Assembly (NCBI RefSeq): GCF_009649845.1
Contig: NZ_WJIE01000004.1
Coordinates: 310,001-374,000 of the forward strand
DNA from: Polyangium spumosum
GTDB lineage: Bacteria > Myxococcota_A > Polyangia > Polyangiales > Polyangiaceae
DNA length: 64,000 nucleotides
Direction: 5' to 3'
This document shows, one piece after another, positions 9,482 to 22,000 of this stretch. The notes under the pieces were generated by a model. It saw only the letters and a program-made list of their open reading frames with translations, was not told where the DNA came from and ran no database searches. The translations under genes were made by a program, and so were the position numbers. Every line of letters starts with the position of its first letter. The first letter of the stretch is position 1.

Positions 9482-9701
9482 GAACGGCTCGGGGGTTCGT
9501 GCAGGCGGGGGGGGCTCGGCTGCGGTTTCGAGCGAGCACGGGGAGCGTGGTGTCTCGGGATCGCAGCCATGAATCCAAGGGCTCCATCGCCTTTCTGGGA
9601 AGGCGCACGGGCCCCTGAGTAATATTCGATGCCCCGACCCCGGGGTTTCTGGTCGCCTCGGGCGACGGCGGGACGCAACAGGCAGGGAAGGCTGGCTCAC
9701 G

Positions 9702-11759
9702 ATGGAAGGCAAGCAGAAGGTCGCGCTCACGTTCGCGCTCTACCAGAATGAAGCGCTCGTGCGTCGAGAGACGGTGACGCAGGACATCGTCAAGGTTGGA
9801 AAGGACCCGAAGAGCCATCTGCGCGTCGACGACGAGCTGGCCTCGCGAATGCACGCCGTCATCGAGGTGGCGTCGCCTGAGGACATCACGCTGATCGACC
9901 TCGGCAACGAGCCGGGGACGCTGGTGAACGGCGCCCGGGTCAACAAGGTCAAGATCAAGGCGAACGATCAGCTCCAGATCGGTGGCACGAAGATCGTGCT
10001 CGAGAAGGCCGAGCCTGTGGCGGTCGCGGGCGGCGCGGCGAAGCCCGGCAATCCGTTCGCGGCGGCTCCGGCGGCGAACCCGTTTGGCGCGGCTCCGGCG
10101 GCGAACCCGTTCGCGGCGGCCGGGGGCAACCCGTTCGCGGGCGCTCCGGCGGCGGCGCCGAGCCCGTTCGGCGGCGGCGGTGGCGACCCGTTTGGCATGA
10201 ACAACCCCTTCGCGCAGCCGAAGGCGCCCTCGCACGACGAGGTGCCGCACGACGCGCCCGAGGGGTCGTACACGTACCAGCTCGTCAAGAGCGGCCCCGA
10301 CGTCCCCAGCGAGGAGATCGAGTCGCCCTCCGCGTCCGTCGAGGTGATGGTGATGTGGGATCAGATGATCCTGCACGTCTCGCACTTGACGCCGCCGCGC
10401 TCGTTCTACGTGGGCGAGGAGGAGAGCAAGAACTTCAAGTGCGACTACTTCGTGCCGCAAGAGAAGATCGGCACGACGCGCGCTCCGATCGTGCTCGCGG
10501 ACAAGGGCGGGTCGGTCTCGGTCGTGCTCCTGCCGCGCGCGAAGGGCACGATCGAGCTCGCGGGCCAGCCGAAGATGACGGTGCAGCAGGCGATCGACAG
10601 CGGCAAGACGCAGCCCTGCTCGGAGCTCTCGGGCGCGTTCCAGATCGCGCTGCCGCCGGGCTCGAAGGCGCGGGTCGACGTCGACGGCCTGATCTTCCAG
10701 GTGTCGACGGTGAACGCGGGCCGCGTGGTCGCGGGCCACCTGCAGTTCGAAACGCAGAACTTCATGTATCACGGCCTCTCGATGGCCGTGCACCTCGGGC
10801 TCCTCGCGGCGATGGCGTTCTTCATGCCGCCGCTCGGCGCCACGGACGAGGACGGGATCTCGGACGATCAGAAGTTCATGATCCAGCAGTTCCTCGCGTC
10901 GGCCGCCGAAAAGGAGATGGAGGAGAAGGAGACCGAGCAGGTCGCCGATAACGCCGCTGACAACAAGGAAGGCGGCACGGGAACGCGCGCCAAGGGTGAA
11001 GAGGGTTCGATGGGTAACCCGAACACCAAGTCGTCGGGCAACCGCTACGGCGTGCAGGGCCCGCAGGACAACCCCGATCCGCACATCGCGCGGCAGGCAG
11101 CGCTCCGCGACGCGGCGGAGTTCGGCATGATCGGCCTGCTCAACTCGGGCGCCGGTGGTGATCCGAATGCGCCGACGGCTCCCTGGGGTCGTGACGACTC
11201 GCTCGGCAACGATGCGCTGTCGGCCCGCGGCAACATGTGGGGCGACAACATCGGTGACTCGTTCGGCGCGGGCGGCCTCGGTTTGTCCGGTATCGGCGAG
11301 GGCGGCGGTGGTCGCGGTGAGGGTATCGGTCTCGGCTCGATCGGCACGATCGGCCACGGCGCGGGCACGGGCACGGGCCAGGGCTTCGGCTCGGGTCACG
11401 GTCGGCTCTCGGGTTCGCACCGCACGAAGCCGCCGCAGGTGCGCATGGGCGCGACGAGCGTGAGCGGCCGTCTTCCGCCCGAGGTCATCCAGCGTATCGT
11501 GCGTCAGAACTTCGGCCGGTTCCGCCTTTGCTACGAGAACGGCCTGCGGAACAACCCGAACCTCCAGGGCCGCGTCGCGGTGCGCTTCGTCATCGGTCGT
11601 GACGGCGCGGTGTCGAACGTGGGCAACGGTGGATCGGACATGCCGGATGGCGGCGTGGTGTCTTGCGTGGTCCGCGCGTTCTACGGCCTGTCCTTCCCGC
11701 AACCGGAAGGCGGTATCGTGACGGTCGTGTACCCGATCATGTTCAGCCCTGGCGGCTGA
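9702..11759 (+). CDS. gltG: FHA-domain transmembrane protein with AgmX/PglI C-terminal domain, GltG-like
   Basis: A protein of 685 aa. Residues about 25-102 form an FHA domain with the phosphopeptide-binding signatures SRMHAVIE and GTLVNG. A linker of (N)PFAAAPA-type repeats follows (about 108-172), then a second folded region (about 190-350). One membrane helix (about 357-378, HLGLLAAMAFFMP) is followed by a Gly-rich periplasmic linker (about 490-570) and an AgmX/PglI-type, TonB-like C-terminal domain (about 587-685) with FGRFRLCYENGL and GRVAVRFVIGRDG. This is the architecture of GltG (PglI), the inner-membrane component that links cytoplasm to periplasm. The FHA domain implies control by Thr phosphorylation. 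No zinc-ribbon/GYF GltJ gene is present. The N-terminus begins at MEGKQKVALTF. Confidence 0.85.
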   Translation: MEGKQKVALTFALYQNEALVRRETVTQDIVKVGKDPKSHLRVDDELASRMHAVIEVASPEDITLIDLGNEPGTLVNGARVNKVKIKANDQLQIGGTKIVLEKAEPVAVAGGAAKPGNPFAAAPAANPFGAAPAANPFAAAGGNPFAGAPAAAPSPFGGGGGDPFGMNNPFAQPKAPSHDEVPHDAPEGSYTYQLVKSGPDVPSEEIESPSASVEVMVMWDQMILHVSHLTPPRSFYVGEEESKNFKCDYFVPQEKIGTTRAPIVLADKGGSVSVVLLPRAKGTIELAGQPKMTVQQAIDSGKTQPCSELSGAFQIALPPGSKARVDVDGLIFQVSTVNAGRVVAGHLQFETQNFMYHGLSMAVHLGLLAAMAFFMPPLGATDEDGISDDQKFMIQQFLASAAEKEMEEKETEQVADNAADNKEGGTGTRAKGEEGSMGNPNTKSSGNRYGVQGPQDNPDPHIARQAALRDAAEFGMIGLLNSGAGGDPNAPTAPWGRDDSLGNDALSARGNMWGDNIGDSFGAGGLGLSGIGEGGGGRGEGIGLGSIGTIGHGAGTGTGQGFGSGHGRLSGSHRTKPPQVRMGATSVSGRLPPEVIQRIVRQNFGRFRLCYENGLRNNPNLQGRVAVRFVIGRDGAVSNVGNGGSDMPDGGVVSCVVRAFYGLSFPQPEGGIVTVVYPIMFSPGG

Positions 11760-11777
11760 TGTTGGCCTGAGTCGGCG

Positions 11778-11821
11778 ACGATGCCCTGCGGGCCACGAGC
11801 TCGCGGGGCATCGTGTTTTTG
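11778..11821 (+). terminator. Intrinsic terminator after the GltG-like gene
   Basis: ACGATGCCC (11778-11786) and GGGCATCGT (11806-11814) are perfect reverse complements followed by GTTTTTG. It lies 19 nt after the gltG stop, so the two downstream TPR genes probably need their own promoter within 11822-12104. That stretch holds no gene I can support. Confidence 0.82.
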
Positions 11822-12104
11822 TTGGCGTGCGTCGCGTCGATGGGGGAGCGTCGCGGCCTCCCGAGTACGCCCGGACGCTTGGTGCTTTGGGCGAAGTGCA
11901 CAATCCAACTGGACTTTCGACGCGCCATCCGCCTATTCTCGGCGCGCAAGAGAACGTCTCGTCCTGTGCCTGGGCGGCAATTTGGGCTGCAAGTTCGAGG
12001 ACTTATGTGCGTGCTTGGTGTGGGTGGGGCTGCCATGGCCCTCTCCGCGCTCAGGTGACGCGAGGAGCGGCGGAGCCGGCTCCGAGAGAAAGGTGAGCGA
12101 AGCG

Positions 12105-13016
12105 ATGAAGCTTGGCGCAATGGTGATGGCGTCCTGTGTCGTGGTCTCGAGCATGCTCGGGCTGGGGTGCAGCCGGAACCGGCAGGAGGCCGTGATCCTC
12201 GCAAACCAGGGCGACAAGGAGGTCGCGCTGAACCCGGACGGCGCGGCCAACAAGTACGAGCAGGCGACCAAGCTCGATCCGACAAACCATCGGATCTTTT
12301 ACAAGCTGGCGATGGCCTACAAGAAAAAGGAGGAGTGGGACAAGACCGCCTCGACCTTGAGCCGCGCCACGCAGCTTGCGCCGAAGTTCGCGAACTACTG
12401 GTTCGAGCGCGCGTATGCGCTCGAGATGCAGGCGAAGAAGAAGACGATCTCGTACGAAGAGGCGAAGGAGCCGTACCAGAAGTGCATCGAGAACGATCCG
12501 AACTTCGCTGACTGTTACCACCAGCTCGGCAACGTCTTCCTTTGGACCGACGACGAGCAGAAGGCGCTCGAGAACTACACCAAGGCGGTCGAGCACAATC
12601 CGAACGAGATCCGTTACTATACGGCGCTCGCGGACCTCTACCTCCGCCTGGGGTACACGAAGGAGGCCGAGCAGGTGCTCAAGGAAGCGAAGAACTTCGC
12701 GAAGCCCGGCGACAAGAGCCTCTTCGGCGTGCACGTGCTGCTCTCGCAGGTTCACCAGGATCGCAAGTCGCTCCCGGAGATGGTGACGGAGCTCGAGGCA
12801 GCGAAGGCGGTCGCGGGCAAGGATGGCCCGGAGGCGGTGCAGATTCTCTTCAGCTTGGGCAGCACTTACGCGCAGCTCACCCCGCCGAGGACGCAGGAGG
12901 CCGTCCAGATGCTCAAGGGCTTCACCGCCCGGGCATGCAAGGGCGCGAAGGCGGCGAGCTTCAAGACCGAGTGCGAGACCGCGCAGACGCTGGTCACGCG
13001 GCTCGGTGGCAACTAG
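12105..13016 (+). CDS. TPR lipoprotein of the Glt-type cluster
   Basis: A 303-aa protein whose signal peptide ends in the lipobox LGLGC (MASCVVVSSMLGLGCSR). Canonical TPRs follow (ANKYEQATKLDPTNHRIFYK; ADCYHQLGNVFLWTDDEQKA; EIRYYTALADLYLRLGYTKE), a superhelix of about six repeats. The ATG at 12105 is chosen because it starts the signal peptide and GGTGAG lies 7 nt upstream; the frame itself opens at 11781. It lies 68 bp before the giant TPR gene. A lipidated TPR protein beside GltI-like and GltG-like genes suggests an outer-membrane or periplasmic assembly factor. I do not assign it to a named Glt protein. It could also be a PilW/Tgl-like pilotin, since Tgl has a similar build. Confidence 0.85.
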   Translation: MKLGAMVMASCVVVSSMLGLGCSRNRQEAVILANQGDKEVALNPDGAANKYEQATKLDPTNHRIFYKLAMAYKKKEEWDKTASTLSRATQLAPKFANYWFERAYALEMQAKKKTISYEEAKEPYQKCIENDPNFADCYHQLGNVFLWTDDEQKALENYTKAVEHNPNEIRYYTALADLYLRLGYTKEAEQVLKEAKNFAKPGDKSLFGVHVLLSQVHQDRKSLPEMVTELEAAKAVAGKDGPEAVQILFSLGSTYAQLTPPRTQEAVQMLKGFTARACKGAKAASFKTECETAQTLVTRLGGN

Positions 13017-13084
13017 TCGGGGGCGCGGTTCGGCGACGTCGTTTGCAAGGCCTTTTGTAGGTCAGGTCAGGGGCCGAGGAATCC

Positions 13085-16000
13085 ATGGATCTTGCGCAGC
13101 GTCTGAAGCATCTCGAGTCGGTTCGTGATTGGCAGGGGCTCGCTGAAGAGCTCGAGAAGGGGCTCGCCAGCGAGGCGGATGCCACGGCGAAGGCCGGCTA
13201 CCACCTGCGTCTGGGGCGGCTCCTCGAGGAGAAATTCCTCCAGGGCGTCAAGGCGCTCAAGCATCTGCAGGACGCCTTCAAGCTGAATTCGACGCTCACC
13301 GAGGCGCTTCGCCTCGCGCGGCTCGTGTACTGGGACCTTGGCAAGATCAACATGGTCCAGAGGCTCCTCGAGCTCGAGCTGAAGGGGATCGAGGACGGCC
13401 CCGAGGCGACCCCGCTGCTCGTGGAGCTCGGGGACGTGTACTGCGACATCGGCGACAACGAGAAGGCCGTGTCGACGTACGCGCGTGCGCTCGGCGCGTC
13501 CGGGGGCACGAGCGAGGAGGCGCGCGCAGGTCTCGCCGACGCGCAGGTCGAGCTGGAAGGCTGGGAGGCGCACGTCGCTTCGCTCCTCCAGGGCGCGGCC
13601 GATCCGTCGCTCGACGGTGCTGCGCGCGCGCGCCTGTATCTGCGCGCGGCTCGGCTCGCGCGTCGCTTCGCGCCGGCGGAGGTCGACGATCTCCTCGCGA
13701 AGGCGTACGAGGCGAACGCGCTCGATAAGCAGGTGTCGGCGCTCTACGAGGGGATCCTCGTGGAAGAGGAGCGGTCGCAGGCGCTCGTCGACGTGCAGCG
13801 TCGCGTGCTCGATGCGTCGAGCGGTCGTGCGCGCGCCGAGGCTGCGCTTCGGTTCGGCACGCGCTGGGCGACGCGGCATCAGAACGCGGAGCTCGGCGCC
13901 AAGCTGCTCGAGGAGGCGCTCGCGCACGACCCCGAGTCCGAGGGGGCCTTCGCCTATCTGCGAGACCTTTGGGGCGCCAAGGAAGGCGACTGGGAGCGCG
14001 TCGCGGTGCTCGCCGAGACGATCGCCTCGGACGGCGGCAACGGCTCGCCGTTCATGCTCGCCCAGGCGGGCGGGATCATCTGGCAGAAGCTCGGCAACGT
14101 GATGCGCGCGCGGCCCTGGTTCGAGAAGCTCTCGCAGGTCGCGCCGCAGCACCCCACGCTGCTCGCGTTCGAGACGCAGATCGGCGAGCGCCTCGGCGCC
14201 GCGGTTTCGGCGCCCGTGGCCTCGGTGCCCGTGGCTTCGGAGCCGGCCGTGTCGGCTGCGCCGGAGTCTGCGGCCGCGCCCGAGGTCGAGATGGAAGTGT
14301 CGACGGAGGTGGTCGAGGAAGAGGACTCCGTGGACTGGGCCAAGATCGAAGAGCTCAAGGCGAAGGCCCAGAAGCAGGAGCAGGCCAAGCGCTTCAACGA
14401 GTACGTCAAGACGCTCGTCGAGCTCGCGGAGGCGGTGCCCGACGCGTCGGACAAGATCGCGTACTACCAGCAGGCCGCGGAGCTCTACACGGGCAAGTTC
14501 TCGAACGCGGCCGAGGCCGTGAAGTGCTTCGAGGCGATCCTCGCGATCGACGGCGAGAACGCGCAGGCGATCGAGTACCTGCAGCAGAGCTACGAGAAGC
14601 GGCGCGACTGGGAGAAGCTCATCGGGCTGAACCGGCGCAAGGCGCAGATGATGCCGCCGGGGCCGGCGCGCGCGGAGAAGTTCCTCGAGATCGCGAAGCT
14701 CGCCACCGAGCGCGTCAAGAAGCCCGAGGTCTGCGTCGAGCTCTGGGACGAGGTCCTCGCCGACGATCCGGAGAACGTCGAGGCGCTGAACGCGCTCGCG
14801 GGCCTCCACGAGCGCTCGAAGGACTGGGACAAACTCGCTGGAGTGCTGCAGAAGCAGGTCGAGATCACGGCCGACTTCAAGGCGAAGGAGGCGCTGCTCG
14901 GCAAACTCGGCGCCCTCTACGGCGATCGCCTGAGCAACGACGACGCTGCGATCGAGTCGTGGGAGCAGTTGCTCACGCTGAACCCGAACGAGCGCAAGGC
15001 CCAGGAGGCGCTGAAGAAGCTCTACCTCAAGGTCGCGCGCTGGGAGGACCTGCAGCGGTTCTACGAAGAGCAGGGCAAGTGGGACGAGTTCATCCGCGTT
15101 CTCGAGTCGCAGGAGGCGAAGGAGACCGAGGACAAGAACAAGATCAGCTTGCTCATGAAGACGGCCCAGCTCTGGCTGGATCAGAAGGGCAAGCCCGATC
15201 GGGCGATGAAGGCCTACGAGAAGGTCTGGACGATCGACGCCGGGTATCTGCCGGCGGCCGAGGCCCTGATCCCGCTCTACACGCAGGCCAACAACGCGAA
15301 GGGGCTCGCGGTCGCGATCGAGGTCAAGCTCGCGAACGATCAGGACGCGGACACGAAGCTCGCGCTCTACCGCGAGGTCGCGGGGTTGTACGAGGCCAAG
15401 CTCAAGGAGCCGCAGAAGGCGTTCGAGCGCTTCCTCTCCGCGTTCGAGCTCGCCCCGGGCGACGAGCAGTGCATCGATGACGTGGAGCGCGTCGCTCGCA
15501 CGACGGGTAGCTGGGACAGCCTCATCGGGTCCTACGGCAAGACGATCGCGCGCGCGGACGAGGAGGCGGATCGGGATCTCGGGATCGCGCTGCGACTCCG
15601 GCTCGGCCGCGTCCTCGTCGACGAGGTCCAGCGCGTGGACGACGCGCTCGCCCAGTTCCGGGCCGTGTACGACACGGACAGCGAGAACGCGTCGGCGATC
15701 TCGGCGCTCGAGCGTCTCTACCGCGACACGGGTCGGTTCACCGAGCTGCTCGAGATCTACAAGCGCAAGCTGGAGCTCGCGCAGGACACCGAGGAGACGA
15801 AGAGCATCCGCTACGCGATCGCGCAGCTCTACGTCAACGAGATCAAGGACCCGGCGAGCGCGATCACGACGTACAACGAGGTCCTCCAGGACGATCCGGC
15901 CGACGCGCCGGCGCTCGAGGCGCTCGACACGCTCTACCGCGAGGGCGAGCAGTGGGAGAACTACGTCGACGTCCTGCGCCGCCGCATCGAGCTGAACCTC

Positions 16001-19000
16001 GGTGACGCGGTGACGGTCGATCTCAAGTACCGGCTCGGCTCGACGCTCGAGAAGCTCGGAGACGCGCACGGCGCGCTCGAGAACTACCGGGAGATCCTGG
16101 TCCTCGATCCGGCGAACGACGGCGCGCGTGTCGCGCTCGAGAAGCTGCTCGAGAACGAGGAGCTGCGCGCCGAGGCGGCCGGGATCCTGCAGGAGATCTA
16201 CGAGACGCGCGGCGACTGGGAGAAGCTCATCCAGTCCCTCGAGATCCTGGCGGCTGCGGAGGCGGACGTCGGCACGCGCGTGAACCTGCTGCGCAAGGTC
16301 GCCCGTACGGCGGCCGAGCACCTGACGGATCTCGCGCGGGCGTTCGAGGCGCAGAGCCGCGCGCTCAAGGACGATCCGTCGAACGGCGAGACGCGCGGGG
16401 AGCTCGAGCAGCTCGCGGCGCAGGCGGGCTCGTGGGACAAACTCTTCGCGGTCTTCAGCGAGATCGCGGGGGGCCTCAGCGACGAGCGACTCGCGCGCGA
16501 GTACTGGATGCGGCTCGCGGGCATCTCGGAGAAGCTCGGCAAGATCGAGGACGCGGCGAACGGCTACAAGCGCGTGCTCGAGATCGATCCGGCGGACGGC
16601 GAGGCGCTGGCCGCGATGGATGCGCTCTATCGTCGCACGGAGCGGTGGCAGGACCTCATCGAGGTCTTCCGTCGTCGGATCGCGCTCGCGCCGGAGTTCA
16701 CGGATCGCGAGGCGCTCTTCGCGCAGATGGCCGAGGTCTACGAGGAGAAGCTCTCGCTGCCCGGCGACGCGATCGCGGCCTACCAGGAGGTGCTGCGCGA
16801 GGATCCGACGAGCCACGTGGCGCTCACGGCCCTCGACGGTCTCTTCTCGCGGCAGAGCATGTGGGAGGACCTCGCGGACAACCTGGAGCAGCAGCTCCGG
16901 TACGCCACCGAGGACGAGCACCAGATCCGGCTCATGCTCCGCCTCGCGGCGTTGCGCGAGTCGAAGATGAACCTGCTCGAGACCGCGATCGAGGGCTACC
17001 GCCAGGTCCTCGAGCGCGAGCCTTCGAACGAGGAGGCGCTCGGCGCGCTCGAGCGGCTGGGCAAGCTGCCGGAGCACGAGGTGGCGATCGCCGAGATCCT
17101 GGAGCCGCTCTACAGGGCGTCGGGCGACTACATGAAGCTCATCGGCGTGCACGAGGTGCAGGTCCGACGGAGCGACGACGTGAGCCGCAAGGTGGAGCTG
17201 CTCCATCAGATCGCGACGCTCTACGAGGACGCGGGCGGTGATCTGAACTCGGCCTTCGACACGTACGCGCGCGCGCTCGGGCACGATCCGGCGCTCGTCG
17301 AGACGCAGCAGGGCCTGGATCGGCTGGCGCGCGCGACGGGAAGGTTCCCCGACTTCGCGCTCGTGCTGGTGAACCTCGCGGAGCAGCAGCAGGAGCCGGA
17401 GCTCTCGAGCCAGCTCTTCACGATGAGCGCGCGTGTCTACGAGTCGGACATCGGCGACATCGAGAGCGCGATCAAGCACTACCGCAAGGTGCTCGAGATC
17501 GACGCGCACAACCTCGGCGCGGCCGAGGCGCTGGAGAACCTCTTCCGGGCTGCGGATCGGTACGAGGAGCTCTCGGCGATCCTGCAGCAGAAGGCCGACA
17601 TCCTCGACGAGCTCGGGGAGAAGAAGGGCGCGCTCTTCCAGGCGGCGTCGATCGAGGAGGACATCCTCCAGCGGCACGACGCGTCGATCGCGGTGTACGG
17701 CAAGATCCTGGAGCTCGATCCGGAGGATCTCGGCGCGATCGATCAGCTCATCAAGCTCTACCTCGGTTTGTCGCGGTGGGCCGACCTTCTCGCGGTCTAC
17801 ACGAAGAAGGTCGATCTCGTCGGTGATCCCGAGGAGAAGAAGAGCATCTACTACCAGATGGGCGCGGTCTACGAGAGCGAGCTCAAGGACGTGACGGCGT
17901 CGATCGACACGTACCAGCGCGTCCTCGAGCTCGATCCGGACGATCAGCAGGCGCTCGGTCGGCTCGACGTGCTCTATCAGCAGGCGCAGAACTGGCACGA
18001 GCTGCTCGGCGTGCTCGAGCACCTGTCCCGCATCTCGGCCGATCCGGCGGAGCAGATCTCGTACAACTACCGGATCGCCGAGCTTTACGAGAAGCACCTC
18101 GGCGACATGCAGCGTGCGATCGAGCTCTATCGGGATCTGCTGCAGGTGATGCCCGATCACGAGCCCACGCTGATCGCCCTCGAGGGCATCAAGAGCAGCG
18201 GCGCGGCGGCGGCGCTCGAGGCGGCCCTCGTGCTCGAGCCGATCTACGACACGGCCCAGCAGTGGGAGCAGCTGATCAGCGTCCTCGAGGTCCAGGTCGC
18301 GAAGGCGGACGATGCGTACGCCAAGGTGGAGCTGCTCCACCGCGTCGCGCGCCTGCACGAGGAGATGCTCGGCAACCACCAGGCGGCCTTCGACACGTAC
18401 GCGCGGGCGGTGACGTTCGACATCGCCAACCAGGACTCGCTCGGCAACATCGAGCGGCTCGCGATGTACGTGTCGCGCTGGAAGGACGTCGCGGCGCTCT
18501 ATGATCAGGAGCTCGGCAAGCTCGGTGAGCAGCCGGATCAGTTCGTGGAGCTTGGGCTGCGGCTCGCGGGGATCTTCGAGACGCAGCTCGAGGACGTGGA
18601 CAGCGCCGTCGCGCGCTACCGGCGCGTGCTCGAGGTCGACGCGGAGAACTGGACGGCGGTCTCCTCGCTCGACCGGCTCTTCACGATGACCGAGCGCTGG
18701 ACCGACCTCGTGCCCGTGCTCGCGCGCGAGGCCGAGTCCTCGCCGAACCCGGAGGACTCGCTCGAGTTCAAGTACCGGCTCGGCCAGGTGCACCAGCTCC
18801 GCCTGAACGATCTGACGGCGGCGATCGGCGTCTACCGCGAGATCCTCAACGCGGCGCCGGATCATCAGGCGACGCTGGAGGCCCTCGAGGGGCTCTTCTC
18901 GGCGGGCGTGAAGCAGCTCGAGATCGGCGAGATCCTCGAGCCGCTTTATCAGTCGTCCGGCGACTGGGAGAAGCTCGTGGGCGTCCTGGAGGCGCAGCTC

Positions 19001-22000
19001 GGGCACCTCACGGAGCCCGCGGATCGGCTCACCATGTACTACCGCATGGCCGAGATCCACGAGGAGCGGCTCGTCGCGCTCGACGGCGCGCTCGAGGTGT
19101 ACGTTCGCGTGCTCAAGGAGTACCCGACGGACGAGAAGACGCTCGAGGAGGTCGAGCGGCTCGGCGCGTCGACGGACAACGGCTGGAGCACGCTCGGCGA
19201 CGCATACGCGGACGTGCTCGGCCTGCACGCGGACAAGGCGGTGCAGACGAACATCGGCACGCGGCTCGCGCGCGTGTTCGAGGAGGAGCTGCGCGACATC
19301 GAGAAGGCGGAGCAGACCTACCGCTACGTGCTCGGTGTGGACCCGCTCGATCCGAAGGCGCTCGCCGAGCTCGATCGGATCTACTCGGGGCTCGAGCAGT
19401 ACGCGGAGCTCGCGGGGATCCTCGAGCAGCGGGTCAAGGTGCCGATGGAGGCCTACGAGCTCATCGAGCTCTACGGCCGCCTGGGCCAGGTGTACGAGGA
19501 GCAGCTCGGGCAGGTGGACGACGCGATTCGCGCGTTCCGCAAGCTCTTCGACGAGCTCGACACGAAGAACGAGGCGGCCATCTACGCGCTCGAGCGCCTC
19601 TACGGCGGCAAGGGGGCGTGGACGGAGTTGATGGGCGTCTACGAGCGTGAGCTCGAGATCACGGCGGACGAGGGCGAGGTGCGCGCGAAGATGGCGCGGC
19701 TGCTCATGCCGGAGCACCTCAACAACATCGCGGCCGCGATCGAGATGTGGAAGCAGGTCCTCGAGATCAAGGGCGAGGACACGGAGGCGCTCTTCGCGCT
19801 CGCGAATCTGCACGAGCGCGAGCAGCGGTGGGCGGAGCTCTGCGAGGTGCTCGAGCGGCAGTTCGACGTCGAGCCGACCGACGAGGCTCGCGTGGCCGTC
19901 CTTCTGCGTCGCGCCAAGCTCTACAACGATCAGCTCAGCCGCGATGATCTCGCGCTCGACGATTACAACCGCGCGCTCGACATCGAGTACGCGAACGTCG
20001 AGGCGCTCTACGCGATCGCCGAGATCTGGCGCAAGCGCGGGGACGACAACGAGCTCGTGAGCATCCTCCACCAGACGGTGGATCGTGCGGGTTCGGTGCT
20101 GCCGGCCGAGAACGTGGTGGCCCTCTACCGCGAGCTCGGGATCATCTACCAGACGCGCCTCGTCCAGCCGTACGACGCGATCGACGCGTGGCGGAAGCTG
20201 CTCGCGGTCGACCCGCGTGACTTCGAGGCGATGGCGGCGCTCGAGAACCTCCTCCGCGCGGAAGAGCGCTGGGTGGAGGTGATCGACGTCAAGATGGGCC
20301 GCGCGGCGGCGTACGAGGACGGCGCGGAGAAGATCCGCGAGTACCTCGAGGTCGCCGACATCTGGGAGCACCAGGTCCAGGACAAGGACAAGGGCACGAC
20401 GGCGTACGAGCGTGTCCTCGAGATCGAGCCGACGCACGATCGCGCCTACCTCACGCTCGAGGAGCTCCACAGCGCGGCGCACCGCGCCGAGCCGCTCATC
20501 GAGCTGTACCTGGCGCGCCTCGACACGCGCGAGGACACCGACGAGAAGACGGACATCCTCCGCAAGGTCGCGCGCGTGTTCGAGACGGAGCTCGAGGACC
20601 GGATGCAGGCGTTCGACGCCTTGCTCACGGCGTTCGAGCTCGACTTCGACAACATGGACACGGTCCGTTACCTCGAGCGCATGGCGCAGGCGACGAACCG
20701 CTGGCCGGAGCTCGTGCAGACGGTCAACGGGTGGCTGCAGGCGCTGAACCCGGAGAGGGATCCGCTGCGCACGATCCGGCTCTGCCTGCACCTCGCCAAG
20801 TGGTACGCGGAGGACCTCGGCCACCCCGAGTACTCGCAGCCGTACTACGGCAAGGTGCTGCAGATCGATCCAAACAACGTCGACGTGCTGCGCCAGATGG
20901 CGAACTTCCACAAGAAGGGCGGCCAGTGGCAGCAGCAGGGCCAGATGCTCACGCGGGCGCTGGAGATCGCCGTCAAGGACACCGATCGCAAGGAGATCCT
21001 GACGGAGCTCGGCGAGGTGCTCGAGAGGAACGCGGGCGACGTGGAGCAGGGGCTCTCGTTCTACAAGCGCGCGCTCGACGTGGACGCGTACCACCTGCCG
21101 GCGCTCGAGGCGCTCGACCGCATCTACACGGAGCGCGGCCTGCTCACCGAGCTCGTCGACGTCCTGACCCGCAAGGGCAAGGCGCAGACGGAGCCGTCGC
21201 AGATCGCGACCACGAAGCTGCGTTGCGCAGGGCTGTACGAGAAGGACCTCGGCCAGATCGAGAAGGCGGGTCAGGTCTACCGCGAGGTGCTCGAGGTGGA
21301 CGCGGCCAACCTGCTCGCGATGCGAGGCCTCGAGCGCGTCTACAACCAGACGCACCAGTGGCCGGACCTCGTGAGCGTGCTGGAGATGCAGCTCGACGTG
21401 GTCACGACCGAGCGCGAGCGCATCGACGTGCTGCTCAAGATCGCGAAGATCCAGGAGGAGCAGTTCCTCAAGCCGGATCTCGCGGCCGCGAGGCTCGAGC
21501 AGGTCGTGGACATCGATCCGCACCACGAGGTGGCGCTCGATTCGCTCCAGCGCTGCTACCGCCGGCTGCGGCAGTGGCACGATCTCATCAACAGCTACGA
21601 TCGCCACATCAACGCGACGATCGATCGGCAGAAGAAGATCGAGCTCTGGTCGGCGACGGCGAAGGTGTACGCCGAGGAGGTCCAGGATTTCGACCGCGCG
21701 ATCGACGCGTGGCTGAACATCACGGACCTCGACGACAAGCACATCCCGGCGCTCGAGGCGCTCGCGAAGCTCTACGAGAAGCAGGACGATACGTCGCGCG
21801 CCATCGATTACATGACGCGCGTCGCCGACCTGACCGCGGACGGCAAGCAGCGCGTCGAGATGTATTACCGGATCGGTAAGCAGCTCGACGAGAAGATGGG
21901 CGATCGGTTTGCGGCGCGCGACCGGTTCGAGATGGCGCTCGATCTCGATCCGACGCACCTGCCGACCCTCGCCGCGCTGCGTGTCATCGCGATCGACGCA

